Part shown: positions 43,302 through 51,531 of the stretch, in pieces | Position numbering within the stretch: position 1 is the first letter of the stretch | How the letters are laid out: each line of letters opens with the position of its first letter | Assembly (NCBI GenBank): GCA_017516005.1 | Contig: JAFWDU010000022.1 | Span: forward strand, 23,137 to 87,136 | Length of the DNA: 64,000 bases | From: Oscillospiraceae bacterium | GTDB taxonomy: Bacteria; Bacillota; Clostridia; Oscillospirales; Oscillospiraceae | Direction of reading: 5' to 3' | Translations under genes and position numbers: made by a program | The notes under the pieces: model-generated | The model's database searches: none | The model's input: the letters and a program-made list of their open reading frames with translations, nothing else | What the model was told of the DNA's origin: nothing

Positions 43302-43698
43302 CATGATAATCAGCTAATTTTTGTTTTTGTGCATATCGTACAATTTCATGTCGTAAATATGAACATGATGCTCAATAATTAAGGCATTCTGTCAAAATGA
43401 TTCGTCCGGGCAGCATTCCACTATAAGGCAGCGACTGACCATGGCAGTACCATCCTACGATGAGAATCGCCGCTGCATTGCAAATGTGGGCGCGGCGCGA
43501 TGCAAGCAAAGCAGATTACATTCAGATCCGGCATGCGGCTGCTTGAGAATTGTCGCATACAGGAACCGTCAAGCGATCGCACAGATCGTAAAACCAGTCA
43601 GTGGCCTGTTTCTCAGACGAATCGCTGGCTTGCGCAAGAATGAGATCGTCTCAGGATTTCTGCATTGAGAGACACCGAACCGTTTGCCTTTAACGCGC
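43302..43698. other. Non-coding region upstream of the island
   Basis: It contains A/T-rich sequence next to the promoter and then about 270 bp of more gene-like composition. The minus strand there has a 40-codon open stretch ending at a stop (peptide including ATDWFYDLCDRL), preceded by another stop, without start or ribosome site. It may be the remnant of a deleted gene; no family was recognised. Confidence 0.35.
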
Positions 43699-43743
43699 AA
43701 AAAACCCGGTCACGCTGATTTTTCACAGCTGACCGGGTTTTTA
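43699..43743. terminator. Terminator of the IclR-type gene
   Basis: A 13-bp stem AAAAACCCGGTCA / TGACCGGGTTTTT surrounds a 17-nt loop; the A/T runs allow use in both directions. It lies about 90 bp after the IclR stop. Confidence 0.85.
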
Positions 43744-43830
43744 TTCCGATGCAATGCCGCGGCCTTTTTTCTGTTCAAAGGCTTGCGGCGCGTCTTATAT
43801 TCCTATGATTGGATTCTGTCTGATTCACAC

Positions 43831-44607
43831 TCAGATAATTGCGACCGGGTAACCAATTTCCGCTGAGATTCTCATCGCTGTCGTCGTGATATCCATAGCC
43901 AGTTTCTGCTCCATCTCCGGCGTCAGGGTCGTCAGATCCACAGGACTGCAGATCGCTGCAATAATGGTTCCCTGCTGATCATAGACTGGCGCTGCGATAC
44001 TTCCTCTTCCAAGTGAATACTCGTTGCGTTCGATTACATATCGTGCACCCCGGCAGGCGATAATCTCCTGATACATCTGTTCCTTGTCGTAAGGATGTTG
44101 GGGCAGCAGCAATTCCATAGGACCTACGTCCAGATCCGCACGAAGCTGCTCGTCTGTCAGCGTTGCCATCAAAAGTCTCCCGCCGGATACCAGCATGGCA
44201 TTCATGACGCCGCTCATCCTGGGTATTGGGACTTGCTGCGGCAATTCTGAAACGGATCGGAGCATAACAAGATGACATGGAGATTTATATACCGTGATCA
44301 TCACACTCTGTTCCCAAAGGCGGGCAAGCGTGCGCATATGAGCCTCCGCCAATGGCAAAAAGGGGTACATTCTCTGATAACCGTCTGCAAGACGCAACAA
44401 GGCATATCCATTCATATATCTTCCGTCAGCATTCCGTTCCACAAAGCCGCGGCTCTGAAGTGATGCAAGCATTGCATAGGCTGTCGTTCTGCTGACATTC
44501 AGTTTTGTGCTGAGATCTGCGACAGAAACCGGATTTGCGGACTGGGACAGAATCAACAGGAGATCGCAGGCTTTTTCCAGATTCGTGCTGTTGTTCTCTT
44601 TTGCCAC
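43831..44607 (-). CDS. IclR family transcriptional regulator
   Basis: A 258-residue regulator. The N-terminal winged helix (about 10-75) has VSVADLSTKLNVSRTTAYAMLASLQSRGFV, and the C-terminal IclR effector domain has a typical EFSLGRGSIAAPVYDQQGTIIAAICSPV-like pattern (here starting NEYSLGRG). IclR proteins often control aromatic-acid or sugar catabolism and respond to a small ligand. I prefer the GTG at 44605-44607, 8 nt after AAGGGG, over the GTG at 44616 that abuts it. Candidate regulator of the GTCCAA-N4-TTGGAC sites. Confidence 0.9.
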   Translation of the reverse strand: MAKENNSTNLEKACDLLLILSQSANPVSVADLSTKLNVSRTTAYAMLASLQSRGFVERNADGRYMNGYALLRLADGYQRMYPFLPLAEAHMRTLARLWEQSVMITVYKSPCHLVMLRSVSELPQQVPIPRMSGVMNAMLVSGGRLLMATLTDEQLRADLDVGPMELLLPQHPYDKEQMYQEIIACRGARYVIERNEYSLGRGSIAAPVYDQQGTIIAAICSPVDLTTLTPEMEQKLAMDITTTAMRISAEIGYPVAII

Positions 44608-44636
44608 AATCGTCACCCCTTTTATTTTTTGAACTT

Positions 44637-44665
44637 ATTGTACAGAATTTCACGCGGTGTGTCAA
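44637..44665 (-). promoter_or_regulatory. Strong SigA promoter of the IclR-type gene
   Basis: Minus-strand TTGACA (44660-44665), exact 17-bp spacer, TACAAT (44637-44642). The GTCCAA dyad is absent here, so autoregulation through the same site is not evident. Confidence 0.85.
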
Positions 44666-45009
44666 TTGATTTTTTATGGAATCTACTTAACGTCCGATGA
44701 ACATCTATTTTTCCCTCGCCAGATCTCTGTGCGAAAATATGAGAATCCTTTGATTTTCATAGATGAGACCACCGCCATCTGAGGATTTTCCGAAATCCGT
44801 TTCATATGATTGTGCATCTTCGAGCATGTTTGATTCTTGCATGGCCTTCTTCCGCTGTTTTCTTCATCATTGCGCATTATGATATTTTGACAATATGACG
44901 GATTTCAGCCAAAAACAGATGTACGTTCTGAAGAATCAGTGTGCTTTTGCATTTTCAACAAAACTCCGGCTGGAAAGTGGAACAAAATCGTTGCTTTTGC
45001 AAAAGCTTC
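44666..45009. other. Intergenic region without recognised content
   Basis: Between the divergent IclR and glgP promoters. Short frames on either strand have no ribosome sites and no domain similarity. I see nothing else. Confidence 0.5.
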
Positions 45010-45038
45010 TTGAAAAGCATCCCACTATTTGCTATAAT
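45010..45038 (+). promoter_or_regulatory. SigA promoter of the glycogen operon
   Basis: TTGAAA (45010-45015) and a consensus TATAAT (45033-45038) are 17 bp apart. Transcription from here would start about 305 nt before glgP. Confidence 0.8.
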
Positions 45039-45044
45039 TCCACA

Positions 45045-45350
45045 TGGATAGAAAGCTGCTGTCACAGGATCTCAGCGCCTTTTCCTTGGAAAAGCTGACG
45101 TTCTTCTGTCGGACTGTTTTTGCAGCAACAGATGGACTGCCGCCGTTCTCTTTTGGTGCCCGCAGGATTGATTCATTTCGCATTTCTCCTTTGCGGCACA
45201 TGCTGCCTGCATTCCTGCTTTTTTCTCACTTGCAGGTTTTGTTTCCCGCAGGCAGATCCTGTGACTGAAAGCATTTGACTATCATGCCGCGGAAGCGACA
45301 TCTATTCATATCAATAATGGCGCCGGAATGCGTCAACTTGGAGGTTTCAC
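45045..45350 (+). other. Long 5' leader of glgP
   Basis: About 305 nt between the predicted start site and the glgP ATG. A 74-codon frame begins at 45044, at the predicted +1, but its peptide has no recognisable domain and no ribosome site. The leader has C/T-rich stretches and a possible stem around TGCCTGC / GCAGGCA (45205-45253). No known riboswitch class was recognised. The true glgP ribosome site is TTGGAGG, just before the ATG. Confidence 0.5.
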
Positions 45351-47774
45351 ATGTTTTCCAAAGTGGAAGAATTTATCCTCGATTATCAGCGTGAATTCGC
45401 CGAAGCGTATGCCAAGCCGCTCCGGAACAGTTCCCCTCAGGAGCAGTTTGAAATTTTGGTCCGTCTCATCTCTGAGGATGCCTCAGTGATCGGAACCGAG
45501 TCCAAAGTCAGATTCCATCAGAATCAGCAGAAGAAAGTTTATTATTTCTCCATGGAATTTCTCATCGGCCGGCTTCTGAAGAATTACCTGAGCAATCTCG
45601 GCGTCCTTGACATTGTGAGAGACGGTCTGAAGGATCTCGGCATTGACCTGGAGGATCTTCTGAGCCTTGAGCCTGACCCCGGCCTCGGCAACGGCGGTCT
45701 CGGCCGCCTCGCAGCGTGTTTTCTTGATTCCATGGCCACGCTCGGCGTAGCCGGCACCGGAATGGGCGTACGCTATCGCTACGGCCTGTTCCGCCAGAAG
45801 ATTCATATGGGCTTCCAGCAGGAACTTCCAGATGCCTGGCTTGAGCGCGGTTATCCGTGGGAGAATCCCAAGACCGCAGAGTATATGGAAGTGCATTTCG
45901 GCGGCGAGGTACAGCGCCGTCTCGAAGATGGCGAGCTGATTCTTCAGCACACCGGCTACAAGACAATTGCCGCCATTCCTTATGATATTCCGGTCATCGG
46001 CTACGGCGGCGAAACAGTCAACACGCTCCGTCTCTGGCATGCACAGCCGCTGCACGAGCAGTTTGATATGGACGCCTTCAACCGCGGCGATTATGCTGCC
46101 GCCTTCCGCGACAAGGCAGAGACGGACGCCATTACCACAATGCTCTATCCGGATGACAGCACTCCCGCCGGGCAGGCGCTGCGCCTGAAGCAGGAGTACT
46201 TCCTGGTTGCTGCCGGTGTCGGATGCATCGTACGGGACTATCTGGCTGAATTCGGTCCGGAATGGGATAAATTTGCAGACCGGATCAGCATCCATACCAA
46301 CGATACCCATCCCGCCCTCTGTGCCCCCGAGCTCATGCGCATCCTCATGGATGAGCACGGCCTTTCATGGGCAGAGGCATGGGACATTGTCTGCCGGACA
46401 TGCTCCTACACCAACCACACCATTCTTCCGGAAGCGCTGGAACGCTGGCCCATCGATCTTATGCGTTCTCTGTTGCCCCGGATCTATCTCATCATCGAAG
46501 AAATCGACCGTCGGTATCGGGAAAACTACGACCGCACGCTTTCCAACTGGCGTGACGCGCTGGCGCGGACTTCCATCCTTTCAGACGGACAGGTGCATAT
46601 GGCAAATCTCTCTGTCATCTGCTCATACTCTGTGAACGGCGTCGCATCCCTGCATACTGAGATTCTCAAGGATTCCGTGCTGCATGATTTCTATACGCTT
46701 CGGCCGGAAAGCTTCAATAACAAGACCAACGGCGTCAGTCATCGGCGCTTCCTGATCGATTCCAATCCCGGACTTGCCGGACTGATTAACGAGGCCATCG
46801 GTGACGGATGGATCCGTCAGCCGGAGAAGCTTCAGGATCTGATTCCCCTGGAAAAAGACAGTGCACTGCTTGAGAAGCTTGCCGCCGTCAAACGGGAAAA
46901 CAAAGTACGGCTCTCCAACTTTATCGCCCGCACCATGGAGATTGACGTGGATCCCGATTCCGTGTTCGATGTTCAGGTCAAGCGGATTCATGCCTATAAG
47001 CGTCAGCTGCTTGCCGCTTTCAAGATCCTGGATCTGTACAATCAGATGCTCTCGAATCCCGGTGTTTCCGTCCCGCCCTATACCTTCATTTTTGCAGGCA
47101 AGGCAGCGGCAGGCTATGCGCTTGCAAAGGAAATCATCAAATTCGTCTGCTCTGTTGCCGATCTGGTCAACGCGGATCCCAGAGTCAACGAAAAAATCAA
47201 GGTCATCTTTGTTGAAAACTTCTGTGTTTCCAACGCGCAGCTGATCTACCCTGCCGCAGATATTTCCGAGCAGATTTCAACCGCAGGCAAGGAAGCCAGC
47301 GGCACCGGAAACATGAAGTTCATGTTCAATGGCGCCGTGACCCTTGGAACCCTGGACGGTGCGAATGTGGAAATCCGCGATCTGGTGGGTGATGACAACA
47401 TCTTCATCTTTGGCCTGACGGCGGATCAGACCATGTCCATGCGCGCCAACCAGACCTATCATCCCAATGAGGTTGTATCCGCAGATCCGCGTCTGTCCAA
47501 CATGGTCAACCAGCTGGTCAACGGTTTCTTCTCCACCACCGGCTATGAGTTCTGGCAGATCTATGACTCCCTGCTGCGTGACGGTGATGAGTTCTTCGTT
47601 CTTGCGGACTTTAATGACTACGTCAGTACGTGGAACCGGATGAACCGCATCTACGGATCCAAGGAATGGAACCGCATCAGTCTTCACAACATCTCCAAAG
47701 CCGGCTATTTCAGTTCTGACCGCACCATCGCAGAATACTGTACAGATATCTGGCACACCAGCTGCCAGTTCTGA
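45351..47774 (+). CDS. glgP: Glycogen/starch phosphorylase
   Basis: An 807-residue PLP-dependent glycosyltransferase (GT35) that releases glucose-1-phosphate from glycogen or maltodextrin. Family landmarks are YYFSMEFLIGRLLKNYLSNL, the GNGGLGRLAACFLDS active-site loop and the PLP-lysine motif KEASGTGNMKF at about residue 647. It is the first gene of the operon and pairs synthesis genes with degradation. Full length. Confidence 0.97.
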   Translation: MFSKVEEFILDYQREFAEAYAKPLRNSSPQEQFEILVRLISEDASVIGTESKVRFHQNQQKKVYYFSMEFLIGRLLKNYLSNLGVLDIVRDGLKDLGIDLEDLLSLEPDPGLGNGGLGRLAACFLDSMATLGVAGTGMGVRYRYGLFRQKIHMGFQQELPDAWLERGYPWENPKTAEYMEVHFGGEVQRRLEDGELILQHTGYKTIAAIPYDIPVIGYGGETVNTLRLWHAQPLHEQFDMDAFNRGDYAAAFRDKAETDAITTMLYPDDSTPAGQALRLKQEYFLVAAGVGCIVRDYLAEFGPEWDKFADRISIHTNDTHPALCAPELMRILMDEHGLSWAEAWDIVCRTCSYTNHTILPEALERWPIDLMRSLLPRIYLIIEEIDRRYRENYDRTLSNWRDALARTSILSDGQVHMANLSVICSYSVNGVASLHTEILKDSVLHDFYTLRPESFNNKTNGVSHRRFLIDSNPGLAGLINEAIGDGWIRQPEKLQDLIPLEKDSALLEKLAAVKRENKVRLSNFIARTMEIDVDPDSVFDVQVKRIHAYKRQLLAAFKILDLYNQMLSNPGVSVPPYTFIFAGKAAAGYALAKEIIKFVCSVADLVNADPRVNEKIKVIFVENFCVSNAQLIYPAADISEQISTAGKEASGTGNMKFMFNGAVTLGTLDGANVEIRDLVGDDNIFIFGLTADQTMSMRANQTYHPNEVVSADPRLSNMVNQLVNGFFSTTGYEFWQIYDSLLRDGDEFFVLADFNDYVSTWNRMNRIYGSKEWNRISLHNISKAGYFSSDRTIAEYCTDIWHTSCQF

Positions 47775-47806
47775 TATCATATTAATTTTCCTGGAGGTGG
47801 CCATCT

Positions 47807-48922
47807 ATGAAGCCCAAGGAATGTCTTGCCATGCTGCTTGCAGGAGGCCAGGGCAGCCGTCTCGGTGCACTGACGCGCCGGAACGCCAAACCTGCTGTTT
47901 CCTTCGGCGGCAAATACCGCATCATTGATTTCAGTCTCTCCAACTGCACCAATTCCGGTATTGAGACGGTCGGTGTGCTGACACAGTATCGTCCCACCAT
48001 TCTCAACGCGTACCTCGGCACTGGCCAGGCGTGGGATCTGGCAAGCCAGGAGGGCGGCGTTCATGTTCTTCCTCCCTATGCGACAGAAACAGGCGGATCC
48101 TGGTACGAAGGCACCGCAGATGCCATCTACCACAACATCGACTTTATCGATGCACATGAACCGGAATATGTCCTGATTCTTTCCGGCGACCACCTGTACA
48201 AGATGGACTACAACAAGATGCTGCAGTTCCACAAAGCGAATAACGCAGATCTTACCGTTTCCGTCATTCAGGTTCCCTGGGAAGAGGCAAGCCGTTTCGG
48301 CATCATGACCGTGGACAACAACCATCAGATTGTCCGCTTCTCAGAAAAGCCGAAGGAACCGGACAGCAACCTCGCCAGCATGGGTATCTACATTTTCACC
48401 TGGAGCGTACTTCGTCAGGCGCTTCTGGACGATCATGTTGATCCGGATTCCTCTCACGACTTCGGCGGGAATATCATTCCCAACCTTCTCGCAGCACAGA
48501 AGCGGCTGTTTGCCTACACCTTCTCCGGCTACTGGAAGGATGTCGGCACCATTGACAGCTACTACTATTCCCAGTTTGAACTGCTCGAGGACAATCCCGC
48601 ATTTGACATCTTCTCCGACGACATGCGGATCTTCTCCAACGCCAACATCTCTCCTCCCCACTATATCGGACCGGATGCCAAAGTCGAGGGCAGCTTGATC
48701 TGCAACGGCTGTTCTGTCTACGGAACAGCTCTGCACTCCATTCTTGCCCCAGACGTGCATATCAGCGCCGGAGCGGTCGTCCGTGACTGCATCCTTCTCC
48801 CGGGAAGCCGTGTGGAAGCCGGTGCGCAGCTGATCCGCACCATTGTTAACGAGGGCGTGACTGTTCCTGAGAACACAATCTCCGGAACGGAAGAGGGCCC
48901 CATCACACTCATCGGTGAATAA
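47807..48922 (+). CDS. glgC: Glucose-1-phosphate adenylyltransferase catalytic subunit
   Basis: A 371-residue nucleotidyltransferase making ADP-glucose from ATP and glucose-1-phosphate. [20 protein letters not shown] (about 12-31) holds the nucleotide-binding and catalytic Arg/Lys residues; [10 protein letters not shown] binds Mg2+. A left-handed beta-helix follows (after about 280). It lies 32 bp after glgP and 18 bp before glgD. Confidence 0.97.
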   Translation: MKPKECLAMLLAGGQGSRLGALTRRNAKPAVSFGGKYRIIDFSLSNCTNSGIETVGVLTQYRPTILNAYLGTGQAWDLASQEGGVHVLPPYATETGGSWYEGTADAIYHNIDFIDAHEPEYVLILSGDHLYKMDYNKMLQFHKANNADLTVSVIQVPWEEASRFGIMTVDNNHQIVRFSEKPKEPDSNLASMGIYIFTWSVLRQALLDDHVDPDSSHDFGGNIIPNLLAAQKRLFAYTFSGYWKDVGTIDSYYYSQFELLEDNPAFDIFSDDMRIFSNANISPPHYIGPDAKVEGSLICNGCSVYGTALHSILAPDVHISAGAVVRDCILLPGSRVEAGAQLIRTIVNEGVTVPENTISGTEEGPITLIGE

Positions 48923-48940
48923 GGAAAGGAGTGCTGCATC

Positions 48941-50047
48941 GTGGATCCTGTCATTGGCCTGATTTCTACCAACTATTCCAATGTTAACGATTTCGGCGTT
49001 CTGCTGGAGCGGCGCTGCTTCGGCTCTCTCCCCTTCGGCGGACGCTACCGTCTGATTGACTTTCCCCTTTCCAACATGGTCAACTCCGGCATCCGCTCCA
49101 TCGGTCTGATCACACCTGCCTATTACCGGTCCCTTCTGGATCATGTGGGCAGCGGCGCGGAATGGAGCCTGAACCGGAAGCACGGCGGCCTGTTCTTCCT
49201 GAACGGCGCCCCCTACGGACTGTCCTCCGGAAGCGCAAAATTCCTGCTGCAGGACCTTCTGATCAATCAGGAGTTCTTCCAGAGGGATTCCAGTGAATAC
49301 GTTCTGTTCAGCGCCAGCAACAAAGTTTTCAACATCGACTTCAACAACATGATTGACACGCATATCCAGTCCGGCGCCGATGTCACCTTCCTGTACAAGC
49401 CCATTAAAGTTCAGCATTCCGGCATGTTCCTGAATCTGAAAGAGGGCAGCAACCGCGTTGTTGGCAGCTCCTTCAGCTGCGGGTCCGAAGGCGGCGATCT
49501 GTTCCTGGACTGCATGCTCGTCAGCAAGAATGTTCTCATGCGGATCATGGACGGATATTCCAGCTTCGGTCACCTGGATCTGGCTCAGATTCTCATTGAC
49601 TGCCAGTCCCAGCTGGATCTCCGCGGCTATGTGTTCTCCGGATATGTCGGCTGCATGGACAGCCTGAACGACTACATCACCAGCTCCCGCGATCTGTTCG
49701 ACCGTGACATTACCCGCGAGCTCTTCTGGGGTCAGAACCGGATCATGACGAAGGTTCAGGACTCTCCCCCCACCAAATTCAGTCCCGGCTCCAATGTCAC
49801 CAACTCCTACATCAGTTCCGGCTGCATCATCGAAGGCACCGTGGAGAACAGCATTCTCTTCCGTAATGTCCACATTAAGAAAGGCGCCGTTGTCCGCAAT
49901 TCCATCATTCTTCAGCATGGAACCGTCGGTGAGTACGCCTATCTGGACAATGTGGTCTGCGACAAGTTTGTCTCTGTGAGCAGTCATGTCACTCTGACAG
50001 GCACACCGGAAAATGTCTTTACCGTAGACAAGAATCACAGCATTTAA
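48941..50047 (+). CDS. glgD: Glucose-1-phosphate adenylyltransferase regulatory subunit GlgD
   Basis: A 368-residue GlgC paralogue. The GGxGxRL nucleotide loop is lost: the N-terminus reads NDFGVLLERRCFGSLPFGGRYRLIDFPLSN. In Firmicutes GlgD forms a heterotetramer with GlgC and raises its activity. The start codon is GTG with AAGGAG before it. It lies between glgC and glgA. Confidence 0.95.
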   Translation: MDPVIGLISTNYSNVNDFGVLLERRCFGSLPFGGRYRLIDFPLSNMVNSGIRSIGLITPAYYRSLLDHVGSGAEWSLNRKHGGLFFLNGAPYGLSSGSAKFLLQDLLINQEFFQRDSSEYVLFSASNKVFNIDFNNMIDTHIQSGADVTFLYKPIKVQHSGMFLNLKEGSNRVVGSSFSCGSEGGDLFLDCMLVSKNVLMRIMDGYSSFGHLDLAQILIDCQSQLDLRGYVFSGYVGCMDSLNDYITSSRDLFDRDITRELFWGQNRIMTKVQDSPPTKFSPGSNVTNSYISSGCIIEGTVENSILFRNVHIKKGAVVRNSIILQHGTVGEYAYLDNVVCDKFVSVSSHVTLTGTPENVFTVDKNHSI

Positions 50048-50068
50048 GTAACAAGGAGGCGCAGCTTT

Positions 50069-51523
50069 ATGCCGAAACGGAAAAAACGCATTCTGTTCGC
50101 CGCTTTTGAAGCCGTTCCATTTATCAAGACCGGAGGCCTTGGAGATGTAGCGGGTGTTCTTCCCGGCGTTCTGAATGGAAAGGATTTTGATGTCCGGGTT
50201 GTACTTCCCAAACTCTCCTCCATTCCCAAGCAGTACACGGATAAAATGCAGTATGTTGCCTCTCTGACCGTGCCCCTGAGCTGGAGAAAGCAGTACTGCG
50301 GCATCGAAGTCCTGAAACACAATGGTGTAACCTATTACTTCCTGGATAATGAGTACTATTTCCGTCGGGAGCGCGCCTACGGATACGGAGATGACTGCGA
50401 GCGCATTGCATTCTTCTCCAAGGCCATTCTGGAGTGTCTTCAGTTTCTCCCTGACTTTATCCCGGATCTGATCCACTGCAACGACTGGCACACAGCCCTT
50501 GTCCCGGTTTTCCTCCATGAGCACTACGGACATCTGGCACAGTACCGCGGCATCAAAACCATTTTCACCATTCACAATCTGAAATTCCAGGGACTGTTTA
50601 CCCGTGCGTATCTCTGGGATGTGCTCGGACTTGGCGGCACACCTGCCGAACCGCAGATTACACAGGGCGATGCCATTAACCTCATGCGCGGCGCTGTCTG
50701 CTATGCAGACTGGCTGACTACTGTCAGTCCCACATATGCGCAGGAGATCTGCACCGGATACTACGGCGAACAGCTGGATGGTCTGTTCCGCAGCCGTCAT
50801 GAACGTCTTTCCGGCATTCTCAACGGAATCGACTATAAGGAGTACAATCCCGAAACAGATTCCATGATTCCCGCCACGTATTCTCAGGCGGACATGAGCG
50901 GAAAGGCCGCCTGCAAAGCCGCACTTCAGGAGGAGCTTGGTCTGGAAGTCAATCCTGAGATTCCCCTGATCTGCATGATCAGCCGACTGACGGAACAGAA
51001 GGGCATGGATCTTCTGGTCTTCATTCTCGATGAGTTCCTGCATGGAAATGCACAGGTTGCAGTACTCGGTACGGGTGATGACCGCTATGAGCATGATATG
51101 CGGCATTTTGCCGCCACCTTCCCAGGCAAATGCGCTGCATCGCTCCGCTTTGATTCCGCGCTTTCCCATCGCTTCTACGCCGGCGCAGATCTGCTTCTGA
51201 TGCCAAGCCAGTTCGAACCCTGCGGTCTGTCTCAGATGATCGCCATGCGCTACGGCACACTTCCCATTGTCCGTGAAACCGGCGGACTGAAGGATACGGT
51301 TATCCCCTATAACCAGTATACCGGAGAAGGCACAGGCTTCAGTTTTGCCAACTACAATGCCCACGAGCTGCTCTTTACCATGCAGACAGCGTGCAGACTC
51401 TTCAGTGAGAATCCCGAGGCATTCGCACAGCTTCAGAAGCAGGCCATGGAGGCGGACTTCAGCTGGGCGGTTTCCGCTGAGCAGTATAAGGAACTCTATC
51501 TCAATCTATTAGCCAAAGGATAA
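50069..51523 (+). CDS. glgA: Glycogen synthase (GT5)
   Basis: A 484-residue ADP-glucose-dependent glucosyltransferase. The N-terminal KTGGLGDV motif (about 19-26) binds ADP-glucose; HCNDWHTALVP, ISRLTEQKGMDLL and MPSQFEPCGLSQMIAMRYG are conserved GT5 landmarks with the catalytic Glu in the last. It follows glgD by 21 bp. Confidence 0.97.
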   Translation: MPKRKKRILFAAFEAVPFIKTGGLGDVAGVLPGVLNGKDFDVRVVLPKLSSIPKQYTDKMQYVASLTVPLSWRKQYCGIEVLKHNGVTYYFLDNEYYFRRERAYGYGDDCERIAFFSKAILECLQFLPDFIPDLIHCNDWHTALVPVFLHEHYGHLAQYRGIKTIFTIHNLKFQGLFTRAYLWDVLGLGGTPAEPQITQGDAINLMRGAVCYADWLTTVSPTYAQEICTGYYGEQLDGLFRSRHERLSGILNGIDYKEYNPETDSMIPATYSQADMSGKAACKAALQEELGLEVNPEIPLICMISRLTEQKGMDLLVFILDEFLHGNAQVAVLGTGDDRYEHDMRHFAATFPGKCAASLRFDSALSHRFYAGADLLLMPSQFEPCGLSQMIAMRYGTLPIVRETGGLKDTVIPYNQYTGEGTGFSFANYNAHELLFTMQTACRLFSENPEAFAQLQKQAMEADFSWAVSAEQYKELYLNLLAKG

Positions 51524-51531
51524 GGATACTC

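Noticed and set aside
45044..45268. A 74-codon frame starting at the predicted transcription start before glgP
   Set aside because: No ribosome site or recognisable domain; more likely untranslated leader.
48341..51364. A 1007-codon open frame on the minus strand across the glycogen genes
   Set aside because: It overlaps glgC, glgD and glgA, all with unmistakable motifs; its peptide is a reverse-complement artefact.
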